Assembly: GCA_903928755.1 (NCBI GenBank) | Contig: CAIYSH010000457.1 | Span: forward strand, 1-11,536 | DNA: 11,536 bases | Source of the DNA: an uncultured Alphaproteobacteria bacterium | GTDB taxonomy: Bacteria > Pseudomonadota > Alphaproteobacteria > Caulobacterales > Caulobacteraceae | Direction: 5' to 3' | Shown here: piece by piece, positions 1-6,907 of the stretch | Layout of the letters: the number at the start of each line of letters is the position of its first letter | Position numbering within the stretch: position 1 is the stretch's first letter | Position numbers and translations under genes: made by a program | Notes under the pieces: model-generated | The model's database searches: none | Told to the model about the DNA's origin: nothing | Seen by the model: the letters and a program-made list of their open reading frames with translations, nothing else

Positions 1-683
1 GCTTTGATGCCCTGGTGGCCAATACCGAGGACATTGCCGAATGGGTGGTGGGCCAGGGCTGGCCGGTGTCGAGGGTCCGCTACATCCCCAACTTCGCTGC
101 CGCCCCGCCAGAGGCCGAACCGGTGGACCGCATGAGCCTGCGGACCCCTGATGGGGTCCCCCTGCTGCTGGCCATGGGGCGCCTGCACGAGGCCAAGGCC
201 CACGACGTGGCCCTTCAGGCCCTGACCCGGATCCCCGATGCCCATCTGTGGATTGCCGGTGTCGGCCCGCTGGAGGCCAAGCTGAAGGCCATGGCCGAGG
301 CCCTGGGTGTGCAGAAGCGGGTCCGGTTCCTGGGCTGGCGGACTGATGCCTCGGCCCTCTACCGCACGGCCGATGTCTGTATCTTCCCCTCGCGCTATGA
401 ACCCCTGGGCAATGTGGTCATCCAGGCCTGGGCCCACGGCCTGCCTGTCGTGGCTGCGGCAAGCCAGGGTCCGGCCGCCTTGATCCGCGATGGCGAGGAC
501 GGCCTGCTGGTGCCGGTGGATGACGCTGACGCCCTGGCTGACGCCGTGCAGCAGGTGCTGGATGACACCGGCCTGCGCCGCAAGCTGGCCTCAAGAGGCG
601 TCCTGCGGGTTGCCCTTGAATTTTCCGAGGGTGCCGTGGTCCATCAATGGCGCAACCTTTTTACTGACCTCGGCGTCCTCTGA
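1..683 (+). CDS. GT4-family glycosyltransferase, 3' part (5' end outside window)
   Basis: The frame is open from base 3 through the left edge, so the GTG at 15 is probably internal and about 226 C-terminal residues are visible. They match the second Rossmann domain of a GT-B glycosyltransferase of family GT4. There is a donor-binding GRL-x-E-A-K segment near 177-199, a beta-strand ending AGVGP, the FLGW strand near 328-339, and the FPSRYEPLGN motif, followed by a DGEDGLLVP loop typical of the family. Enzymes of this family transfer a nucleotide-activated sugar to a lipid or glycan acceptor at the cytoplasmic face of the inner membrane. The usual E-x7-E pair appears here as E (399-401) and Q (423-425). 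The stop codon overlaps the asnB start (TGATG, 681-685), so the two are likely cotranscribed and translationally coupled, which points to lipopolysaccharide, capsule or exopolysaccharide synthesis. Sugar donor and acceptor cannot be told from the sequence. Confidence 0.88.
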   Translation, partial: FDALVANTEDIAEWVVGQGWPVSRVRYIPNFAAAPPEAEPVDRMSLRTPDGVPLLLAMGRLHEAKAHDVALQALTRIPDAHLWIAGVGPLEAKLKAMAEALGVQKRVRFLGWRTDASALYRTADVCIFPSRYEPLGNVVIQAWAHGLPVVAAASQGPAALIRDGEDGLLVPVDDADALADAVQQVLDDTGLRRKLASRGVLRVALEFSEGAVVHQWRNLFTDLGVL

Positions 684-2371
684 TGTGCGGCATAGCCGGG
701 GTGCTGCACGGGTCGGTCTCGGCCCGCGCCCTGATCAACAGCCTGCAGCACAGGGGGCCGGACGGGATCCGGGTCGAGGACCTTGCCGACGCATCCCTTG
801 CCCATGCCCGGTTATCGATCATTGACCTGGAGGGCGGCTGGCAGCCCCTGCACGCCGCCGGGGGCACGGTCGTTGGCAATGGCGAAATCTATAACTATCT
901 CGAACTGAGCGACCAGTTTGCCCTGTCTGGGGCCCTGACCACCGGGTCGGATTTCGAACCCCTGCTCCACCTCTATGCCCAGGAAGGCCCCGCCGCCTTT
1001 GACCGGCTGCGGGGCATGTATGCCTTCTGCCTGATCGGGGCCGATGGCCGGACCTGGCTGGTGCGTGACCCCTTCGGCATCAAGCCGCTCTATGTCCTCC
1101 AGAAGGACGGGGCCGTGCTGTTCGCCTCCGAGCCGCGGGCCTTTCTGGAGGCCGGACTGGTCAAGGCCAGCGCCTCCGAACCGGCCGTGCAGGAATTGCT
1201 GGCCTTCAACTACACCCTGGGCGAAGGCCTGGTCTTCGAAGGTATCCAGCGGCTTGCGCCCGGCGCGATCGTCGAGGTGGTGGAGGGCAGGCTGGTGCCC
1301 CATGGCCGACGCCCGGCCCTGCCCGCCCAGCCACCCCGCCGTGAAACCGACGCGACCGCCCTGGTCAGGCGCCTGGACACCGTGCTGGAAGACAGCGTCC
1401 GGGTACATCAGAGATCTGATGTGCCCTATGGCCTCTTCCTGTCTGGCGGGATCGACTCCGCCGCCATGGCCACCCTGATGAGCCGGCTGAACGCCGGGCC
1501 GGTGACCGCCTTTACCTGTGGCTTTGATGCGCCGGGAGCCCGGGACGAAAGGTCCAAGGCCGAGCGGGTGGCCAGGGCCCTCAATCTGGACTGGCGGGAG
1601 ATCCTGTTCACCGAGGCTGATTTCTGGGAGGTCCTGCCCAGGGTGGCCTGGGCCATGGACGACCCCACTGCCGACTATGCCACCCTGCCGACCTTCAAGC
1701 TGGCCCGGGCCGCCCGGGGCACACTGACCGTCGTCCTGACCGGCGAAGGGAGTGACGAACTGTTCGGCGGCTATGGCCGGTATCGTCGGGCCCTGAGGCC
1801 CCGCTGGCTGGGCGGTCGCTCAACGGAACCCAGGGCGGGCGATGCCGGGGCTGTAGCCCGCTGGACAGCGCAGGCCCAGGCGCCTGGAGGTCTGTCCCGG
1901 CTCCAGCAGGCCCAGTGGGCAGATGTGGCCACCTGGCTGCCCGATGACCTGCTGCTCAAGCTGGACCGCTGCCTGATGGCCAACGGCCTGGAGGGGCGCA
2001 CTCCCTTTCTTGACCCCGAGGTCGCCGCCTTCGCCTTTACCCTGCCCGACCGCTTCAAGGTGCGCGGACGCTATGGCAAGTGGCTGGTCAGGACCTGGCT
2101 GGAAGAAACCTGCCCAGCGGCAGATCCCTGGGCGCGCAAGCAGGGTTTCACCGTGCCCGTCGACGCCTGGATCGCCCCGCGGGCCCCGGACATTGTCAGC
2201 CGGATCGCCAGACTTGACGCCATCGCCGCCGTGCGGACCCCGGAGGCCGTGGCCAGAGCCTTTGCTGCCGGTCAGGGCTGGCCCCTGCTGTTCTATGCCG
2301 TCTGGTCGCAGATCCACCTGGAGGGTGCCGATCCCGTGGACGCTTTAGCGACCTGCGTCGGGCGCCTTTAG
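683..2371 (+). CDS. asnB: Asparagine synthase (glutamine-hydrolysing), AsnB type
   Basis: This 562-residue protein has the full two-domain architecture of the class II amidotransferase family, close to the usual AsnB length. The N-terminal glutaminase begins MCGIAG, with Cys2 as the expected nucleophile once Met1 is removed. Also visible are R43 in HARLSIID, GNGEIYN at 65-71, GSD at 88-90, and the RDPFGIKPLY segment at 128-137. The synthetase domain carries the ATP pyrophosphatase P-loop SGGIDS at 254-259 and LTGEGSDELFGGY at 352-364, then GLEGRTPFLD at 435-444 and KQGFTVP near 487-493. The family forms an acyl-adenylate on a carboxylate and amidates it with ammonia channelled from glutamine; aspartate is the classic substrate. 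Translation probably depends on the upstream glycosyltransferase, whose stop it overlaps by one base. That neighbour makes amidation of a sugar acid during envelope glycan synthesis a reasonable alternative to free asparagine production. The 3' end overlaps the convergent oxidoreductase gene by 27 bp. Confidence 0.93.
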   Translation: MCGIAGVLHGSVSARALINSLQHRGPDGIRVEDLADASLAHARLSIIDLEGGWQPLHAAGGTVVGNGEIYNYLELSDQFALSGALTTGSDFEPLLHLYAQEGPAAFDRLRGMYAFCLIGADGRTWLVRDPFGIKPLYVLQKDGAVLFASEPRAFLEAGLVKASASEPAVQELLAFNYTLGEGLVFEGIQRLAPGAIVEVVEGRLVPHGRRPALPAQPPRRETDATALVRRLDTVLEDSVRVHQRSDVPYGLFLSGGIDSAAMATLMSRLNAGPVTAFTCGFDAPGARDERSKAERVARALNLDWREILFTEADFWEVLPRVAWAMDDPTADYATLPTFKLARAARGTLTVVLTGEGSDELFGGYGRYRRALRPRWLGGRSTEPRAGDAGAVARWTAQAQAPGGLSRLQQAQWADVATWLPDDLLLKLDRCLMANGLEGRTPFLDPEVAAFAFTLPDRFKVRGRYGKWLVRTWLEETCPAADPWARKQGFTVPVDAWIAPRAPDIVSRIARLDAIAAVRTPEAVARAFAAGQGWPLLFYAVWSQIHLEGADPVDALATCVGRL

Positions 2372-3478
2372 GTCCAGCCGGGCACAGACCTCCTCGCCAA
2401 TGGCCAGGGAACTGGTCAGGCCGGGGCTCTCGATCCCGAACAGGGTGACCAGACCGTCCAGCCCGTGGGCCTCAGGGCCATCAATCCTGAAATCCGGCTG
2501 GGGCTCTCCGGGGCCGTGCAGCTTGGGCCGGATGCCGGCATAGTCGGGGTTGAGCGCGCCGTCGGGCAGGCCCGGCCAGAATTTGCGGACATAGGTATAG
2601 AACTCACCGGCCCGGGCGGGATCGACGCTGTAGTCCAGCTCATCCACATAGGCCAGATCGGGTCCGAAGACCGCCTGCCCGCCAAGATCCCGCCGATAGT
2701 GTGTGCCCAGGGCACCGGGAATGGGCGGGGGATAGATCAGCCGGGCAAAGGGGGCCCGTCCTGCCAGCCGGAAATAGACCCCCTTGCCATAGTGCAGGGG
2801 CGGAAGGCTTGCCAAAGGGAAGCCTTCGAGGGTCGCGGCCACGGCCTGGGCAGACAGCCCGGGTGCCGTCACCAGCAGGCGCGCATCGATCGTGGTCGGG
2901 TCTTCGCCGCCGGCCCTGACCCGCCAGCCACCGCCCGGCAGGGGACTGGCACCCATGAAGGGGGTCGACGTCACCACGGCCCCGCCACCGGCCTCGATTT
3001 CCCCCTGCAGGGCCAGCATATAGCCATGACTGTCGAAGACCCCGCTCTCCGGCGAGACCAGGGCCGCCTTGCAGGCCAGCTCCGGCTCCAGGGCCAGGGC
3101 CTGGGCGCCAGACAGGTGCGCCATGCCCTCGACATCATTGGCCTGGGCCTGGGCGAGTATGCCGTCCAGGCGGGCGACCTCTTCGTCACTGGTCGCCACC
3201 ACCAGCTTTCCGCACCGGTCATAGGCAACCTTGTGACTGTCCAGGAAGCCATAGAGGGCCCGCCTGCCCTGGACACAGAGCCGGGCCTTGAGTGACCCGG
3301 TCGGATAATAGAGACCGCCATGCACCACTTCGGAGTTCCGGGCCGAAACCCCCTCGCCGATGATCGGGCCGGCCTCCAGCACGGCCACAGTCAGGCCCCG
3401 TCGCTTCAGGGCATAGCCACAGGCCAGGCCCACGGCACCGGCCCCCACCACAACAGCCTCAAAATCGAATGCGCTCAT
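2345..3478 (-). CDS. FAD-dependent oxidoreductase, L-2-hydroxyglutarate dehydrogenase/oxidase (LhgO) family
   Basis: This 377-residue flavoprotein has an N-terminal Rossmann dinucleotide-binding fold: VVVGAGAVG gives GxGxxG at 12-17, and E35 at the end of the second strand should bind the FAD ribose. The stretch SARNSEVVHGGLYY (45-58) followed by PTGSLKA is the signature I associate with L-2-hydroxyglutarate dehydrogenases within the DAO superfamily. The C-terminal GIRPKL and FGIESPGLTSSLAIG (about 347-361) segments fit the same family and close the FAD site. Members oxidise L-2-hydroxyglutarate or related 2-hydroxy acids to 2-oxo acids, passing electrons to quinone or oxygen; the exact substrate here is inferred. 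It has no signal peptide or transmembrane helix. The ATG at 3478 places the fold a normal distance from the N-terminus; only a G-rich stretch precedes it, very close to the ATG, so the ribosome binding site is poor. It is monocistronic, divergent from the serine hydrolase and tail-to-tail with asnB. Confidence 0.85.
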   Translation of the reverse strand: MSAFDFEAVVVGAGAVGLACGYALKRRGLTVAVLEAGPIIGEGVSARNSEVVHGGLYYPTGSLKARLCVQGRRALYGFLDSHKVAYDRCGKLVVATSDEEVARLDGILAQAQANDVEGMAHLSGAQALALEPELACKAALVSPESGVFDSHGYMLALQGEIEAGGGAVVTSTPFMGASPLPGGGWRVRAGGEDPTTIDARLLVTAPGLSAQAVAATLEGFPLASLPPLHYGKGVYFRLAGRAPFARLIYPPPIPGALGTHYRRDLGGQAVFGPDLAYVDELDYSVDPARAGEFYTYVRKFWPGLPDGALNPDYAGIRPKLHGPGEPQPDFRIDGPEAHGLDGLVTLFGIESPGLTSSLAIGEEVCARLDLKAPDAGR

Positions 3479-3532
3479 GCCCCCGAACTAACCCAAGCCG
3501 GGGCGTATGCAAATCTGGAGGGGCGGACTAGG

Positions 3533-3544
3533 GTCAGACCTGAC
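3533..3544. promoter_or_regulatory. Small palindrome in the divergent oxidoreductase/serine hydrolase intergenic region
   Basis: GTCAG-AC-CTGAC is a perfect inverted repeat with 5-bp arms and a 2-bp centre. It lies 26 bp before the serine hydrolase start, in a 91-bp region between divergent genes. Its size and position would suit a dimeric repressor site, but a 5-bp-arm palindrome can occur by chance and no regulator is encoded next to it. Confidence 0.25.
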
Positions 3545-3555
3545 GATTTTGCCTT

Positions 3556-3564
3556 GGGGAGGGA
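3556..3564 (+). promoter_or_regulatory. Shine-Dalgarno site fixing the serine hydrolase start
   Basis: GGGGAGGGA ends 5 bp before the ATG at 3570. It is the strongest ribosome binding site seen in this window. It supports the ATG at 3570 over the in-frame ATG at 3507, together with the signal peptide that begins at 3570. Confidence 0.8.
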
Positions 3565-3569
3565 CATTC

Positions 3570-4736
3570 ATGCGACACTTGGCAGGACTTGTGGCGGCGG
3601 TCGCCTTGATCGGCACCAGCGCTTTCGCAGCGCCCCCGACCCTCTCCCAGACGCCGCTATCCTGGTCACCGGAACAGCAGGCCTGGGGATACCGGCACAT
3701 GGAGGATGCCTTCCCGGTCAAGGTCGCCGCGCGGGGCGACCATGTCCGCGCCCTGCCCCGGGCCAGTCGGCAGATCGATCCGAAATGGACCCGGGATGGA
3801 CAACCCCAGTCGATCTCCAGCTATATGACCGCGCACCATACCTCCGGCCTGATGGTCCTGAAGGACGGCAAGGTGGTTCTGGAACGCTATGGCCTGGGCC
3901 GCAAGCCCGACGAACGCTGGACCAGTTTTTCCGTCGCCAAGTCCATCACCTCGACCCTGGTCGGTGCCGCCATCGCAGACGGCAAGATCCGGAGCCTGGA
4001 CGACAGGGTCAGCACCTATCTGCCGGACCTCAAGGGCAGCGCCTATGATGATGTCACCATCCGCCAGTTGATCACCATGACTTCGGGGGTGAAATGGAAT
4101 GAGGACTATGGCGACCCGAATTCCGATGTGGCCCGGATAGGCCTGTTCACGGCTGAGCCCGGGATCAATCCGACTCTGGCCTATATGCGCAAGCTGCCCC
4201 GTGCCCATCCGCCGGGAAGCAAATTTGTCTATGACACCGGCGAGACCGACCTGACCGGGATCCTGGTCTCGACGGCGGTCGGTAAACCCCTGTCGGAATA
4301 TCTGTCCGAAAAGGTCTGGAAGCCCTTCGGCATGGAGCAGGACGCCCTGTGGATGACCGATCAGGGGGGACATGAACGGGGTGGATGCTGCCTGTCCATG
4401 ACCCTGCGGGACTATGCGCGGATTGGTCAGTTCCTGCTTGAAGATGGCATGGTCGACGGTCAGGCCATCCTGCCCAGGGGCTGGGTAGCGGACGCTTCCA
4501 CCTATCACGTCAAGTTCGGATCCGAGGTCGAGCCGCCGGAACTGGGTTATGGCTATTTCTTCTGGCTGATGCCGGGCGGCTATGCAGCTGAGGGGATTTT
4601 CGGCCAGCAGATCTTCATCTTCCCCAGAGATCGCGTGGTCATCGCCGTAAACTCTGCCTGGGCAGAGGCCGACAACGACAAGGACTGGACCGCCCAGCAC
4701 GCCATGGCGGAGGCTGTACGCAAGGCCCTCAGGTGA
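3570..4736 (+). CDS. Exported serine hydrolase, beta-lactamase/NylB-like (SxxK) family
   Basis: From the ATG at 3570 the protein is 388 residues. It opens with a signal peptide, MRHLAGLVAAVALIGTSAFA, with likely cleavage after A20, so it acts in the periplasm or outside. An in-frame ATG at 3507 would add 21 residues that spoil the signal peptide. The acylation motif is S121-V-A-K124, which gives the SxxK nucleophile and general base. The second motif is Y221-D-T, where class C beta-lactamases have YxN. The third-motif region reads FGQQIFIFP (344-352) rather than KTG. RGGCCLSMTLRDYARIGQFLL (270-290) is the helical segment found in esterase and 6-aminohexanoate-dimer-hydrolase relatives. These changes favour an esterase, amidase or peptidase over a drug-hydrolysing beta-lactamase. 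Family members cleave ester or amide bonds through an acyl-serine intermediate; the substrate is unknown. Its stop overlaps the next hydrolase's start, so the pair is an operon. Confidence 0.88.
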   Translation: MRHLAGLVAAVALIGTSAFAAPPTLSQTPLSWSPEQQAWGYRHMEDAFPVKVAARGDHVRALPRASRQIDPKWTRDGQPQSISSYMTAHHTSGLMVLKDGKVVLERYGLGRKPDERWTSFSVAKSITSTLVGAAIADGKIRSLDDRVSTYLPDLKGSAYDDVTIRQLITMTSGVKWNEDYGDPNSDVARIGLFTAEPGINPTLAYMRKLPRAHPPGSKFVYDTGETDLTGILVSTAVGKPLSEYLSEKVWKPFGMEQDALWMTDQGGHERGGCCLSMTLRDYARIGQFLLEDGMVDGQAILPRGWVADASTYHVKFGSEVEPPELGYGYFFWLMPGGYAAEGIFGQQIFIFPRDRVVIAVNSAWAEADNDKDWTAQHAMAEAVRKALR

Positions 4737-5515
4737 CCGGAACGAACTTCGTCTACTTCCACGGACAGCCCGGATCGCCACGGGAACTGGACCTTGCCGC
4801 GCAGCGGCCTGACCCTGCCAACCTGTTCGCACCGGACCGGAGGTGTGACCACACGGCGCTGGGCTTTGACGCCTACATGGATCATCTGACCGATGAAATC
4901 CTGGCGAAATTTCCTTCAGGGCCCCTGCGGATGGTGGGTTTTTCCATGGGAGCCTTCATCGCCATGGACGTTTCGTCCCGCCTGTCGGCCCGTGCCCTTG
5001 GACGGGACGTCGGTCTGGACCTGATCTCGCCACCGGCACCGCTCGATACGGGACACTATCTTCCACATATGGCCGGTGGCGCGGTCTTCAACCTCGCCGC
5101 AAACGCGCCCTGGGCCTTCAACATCATGACCCGCCTTCAGGGGCGGCTGGCCGTCTCTGCGCCGCACCTGCTCTATGTCCTGCTGTTCAGCTCGGCCGCC
5201 GGGGCGGATCGCGACCTGGCGTCTGATGAGGCCTTCAAGGCACGCCTGCAGGATCTGCTGGCCGGGAGCCTTCAGAACGGCGCAAGGGGCTATCGACGGG
5301 AAATCCTGGCTTATGTCAGGGCAGGTGCCGATCAGCTTGCCAGGGTGACGGCCCCGGTGACCCTGTGGCAAGGCAGCGCCGACAACTGGACCCCACCGGC
5401 CATGGCCGAGGCCCTGGCGGCGCACCTGCCGAACCTCAGTGCTTTCAGACGCTTTCCGGGCCTGTCGCACTATTCGACGCTGAAGGCCGCGTTACTGGAG
5501 ATCTTTCGTCCCTAG
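4733..5515 (+). CDS. Alpha/beta hydrolase
   Basis: This 260-residue protein has an alpha/beta hydrolase core. FHGQPGSP (9-16) forms the oxyanion-hole strand and loop, GFSMG (69-73) is the nucleophile elbow with S71, D217 in WQGSADNW is the likely acid, and H246 in FPGLSHYS is the catalytic histidine. The order and spacing of the triad are complete. No signal peptide is seen, so it is probably cytoplasmic, in contrast to the exported serine hydrolase upstream. Translation starts at GTG 4733, where GTGA also holds the upstream stop (4-bp overlap); this indicates coupling and explains why there is no separate ribosome binding site. Possible roles are esterase, lactonase or acyl-peptide hydrolase. 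Whether it finishes processing of the upstream enzyme's product after uptake is inference. The gene converges on the orphan gene at 5612 across 96 bp in which I see no clear terminator. Confidence 0.87.
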   Translation: MTGTNFVYFHGQPGSPRELDLAAQRPDPANLFAPDRRCDHTALGFDAYMDHLTDEILAKFPSGPLRMVGFSMGAFIAMDVSSRLSARALGRDVGLDLISPPAPLDTGHYLPHMAGGAVFNLAANAPWAFNIMTRLQGRLAVSAPHLLYVLLFSSAAGADRDLASDEAFKARLQDLLAGSLQNGARGYRREILAYVRAGADQLARVTAPVTLWQGSADNWTPPAMAEALAAHLPNLSAFRRFPGLSHYSTLKAALLEIFRP

Positions 5516-5611
5516 ACCCGAGATCTGTCCCTGGATCTGGATTGTGGTCATCCCCGGACAGGACACTGGGCTGCAGGTACCGATGCCGTCCTGGGCAATG
5601 AGGGTGTCGCG

Positions 5612-6907
5612 TTATTCCTGCATCTGGCCGGCGACGGACGACAGTCTTGGAACCTTGGGCTCGACGCCCCCTTCCAAGGACCGAGGCCCGATCTGTCGGG
5701 TCGGGGCAGCAGCCCTGAATTCCTGCTCAAACGGCTCCAGGCTGAACTGGAATTCCTGGAGGATTTCGACAATCTCGTCGGTATTGGCAATGACATCCAT
5801 GTTTTTAGGGAACCGGTACTGCCAGTAGCTCACAATGTGCGAAAGGACACCGATGCGCTCTCCAAGCATCAGGAACATGCTGGGCGCATTGAGCAGGAAA
5901 TCACGGAATGCGTTGGGCCTGTCCTTCAGCGTCAGGTCCCGATAGGCATCGTCATAGACCTGCAGGGCTCCCTGGACCTCCAGCCGGCGCAGGTGGATAT
6001 TCTTGATCAAATGGACCTTTGTGGCCTCGATCAGCCTGGCATGTTCACTGTGGGCAAACCCAGATGACTTGAGAAGCTCGATCTCTTCAACAACTTCGAC
6101 CAGCCGTGGGATGAGATCATCCAGCGCCCACTTGTAATAGAGAAAGCCCTTCCAGCTGAAGATGCCTTCCCGATAGTTTTCCTTGCTCAGCCGCATGACA
6201 TTACGGAGGGGTTCAAGGCGCTCATCGACGGCTGGTGACAGGATCAGGCCTGCCATTTTGTGCTTGCTGGCCGTGGAGGTCTGACCGGGAAAAGCCAGTT
6301 CAATCAGCGCCTGGATCTGGAGGCCGACATAGGCCTGCATGCGCTGCAGATCAGCGTCGGAAATCCCGAAATAGTCTGGCGCGACCGTATAGCCACGCCG
6401 CTTCAGATGTTCCTTCAGAAGGAAGGGATCCATCGAGGGCAGATCATTGATTTCAAGAAGCAGGATCCTGTCACGGTCCATGGACGCCTGGTCCTGGGTC
6501 AGGTCTTCGAGGAGGGCCGTCCAGCCCCTTTGACCGACGAAGAAGGACTGTCCACCCAGCCTGAGGTCGCTGCGTTCGAAGGGAAGAATGACCTTGGTTG
6601 CCACGGCAGGTGGATAGTCGAACACATACCTTTCGTCCTGCCGCACCCTGTGCTTCAGGATGATGCTCTCGTTCAGGATGGGATTGGTGAAGAACGGCTG
6701 GTCGGCATAGTCTGCGTCAAACACGCTGCGGGCTTCTGCGACAGCCAGCAGATTCAGCACGCGACTGGTCGACGCTGTTCGCTTCAAGGCGTCGAGATTG
6801 CGGACCGAGCGGTCACCGACCTTGGTCCTTATATTTCGCCTAGCTGCAACCACCAAAAGCCTCACTGCGGACTGAACAGCCCGAAAGCAACCGATCCGTT
6901 CTGCCAC
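5612..6907 (-). CDS. Unrecognised 431-residue protein; start uncertain
   Basis: I do not recognise this protein. The frame is open for 431 codons and the translation looks like a real soluble protein. It alternates charged and hydrophobic residues and shows no signal peptide or clear transmembrane helix. It has a glutamate- and leucine-rich, probably helical, possibly coiled-coil stretch near 262-281 (LVEVVEEIELLK) and further helical segments around 290-330 and 378-398. Aromatic clusters occur at 248-260 (FSWKGFLYYKW) and 360-366. No nucleotide-binding or catalytic signature stands out. The frame is bounded by TAG immediately before the GTG at 6907, where no Shine-Dalgarno is seen. Codons in the first 28 positions include several uncommon ones (AGG, ATA, CGA, CTT), and a sigma70-like promoter lies there. 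Translation may therefore start downstream, for example at TTG 6787, GTG 6760 or GTG 6724. Hand counts of three 60-base lines gave 30, 31 and 33 G/C, against 40 in a line each of asnB and uvrC, which suggests a different origin or weaker selection. Confidence 0.7.
   Translation of the reverse strand: MAERIGCFRAVQSAVRLLVVAARRNIRTKVGDRSVRNLDALKRTASTSRVLNLLAVAEARSVFDADYADQPFFTNPILNESIILKHRVRQDERYVFDYPPAVATKVILPFERSDLRLGGQSFFVGQRGWTALLEDLTQDQASMDRDRILLLEINDLPSMDPFLLKEHLKRRGYTVAPDYFGISDADLQRMQAYVGLQIQALIELAFPGQTSTASKHKMAGLILSPAVDERLEPLRNVMRLSKENYREGIFSWKGFLYYKWALDDLIPRLVEVVEEIELLKSSGFAHSEHARLIEATKVHLIKNIHLRRLEVQGALQVYDDAYRDLTLKDRPNAFRDFLLNAPSMFLMLGERIGVLSHIVSYWQYRFPKNMDVIANTDEIVEILQEFQFSLEPFEQEFRAAAPTRQIGPRSLEGGVEPKVPRLSSVAGQMQE
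6828..6856 (-). promoter_or_regulatory. Candidate sigma70-type promoter inside the 5' end of the orphan ORF
   Basis: On the - strand TTGGTG (6856-6851) and TATAAG (6833-6828) are separated by exactly 17 bp. This matches the consensus at 3 of 6 and 5 of 6 positions, and a start of transcription near 6821 would be expected. If it is real, the first 25 to 30 codons of the long frame are not translated from this transcript. AT-rich hexamers are uncommon in this GC-rich sequence, which adds some weight, but the call rests on pattern alone. Confidence 0.35.

Noticed and set aside
2465..3295. Long + strand open frame of 276 codons opposite the oxidoreductase
   Set aside because: It is antisense to a gene with clear FAD-binding and family motifs. 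Its translation is rich in G, Q, R and P with no fold signature, as expected for a shadow frame in GC-rich DNA.
3507..3569. Upstream in-frame ATG extending the serine hydrolase by 21 residues
   Set aside because: The extension carries no signal-peptide features. The ATG at 3570 has a strong ribosome binding site and begins a clean signal peptide.
3666..4832. Long - strand open frame of 388 codons opposite the serine hydrolase
   Set aside because: It is the complement of a gene with signal peptide and SxxK motif, and it spans into the next gene without respecting its boundaries.
5516..5611. CTGTCC/GGACAG inverted repeat between convergent genes considered as a terminator
   Set aside because: The loop is about 25 bases, the stem only 6 bp, and no T-run follows.
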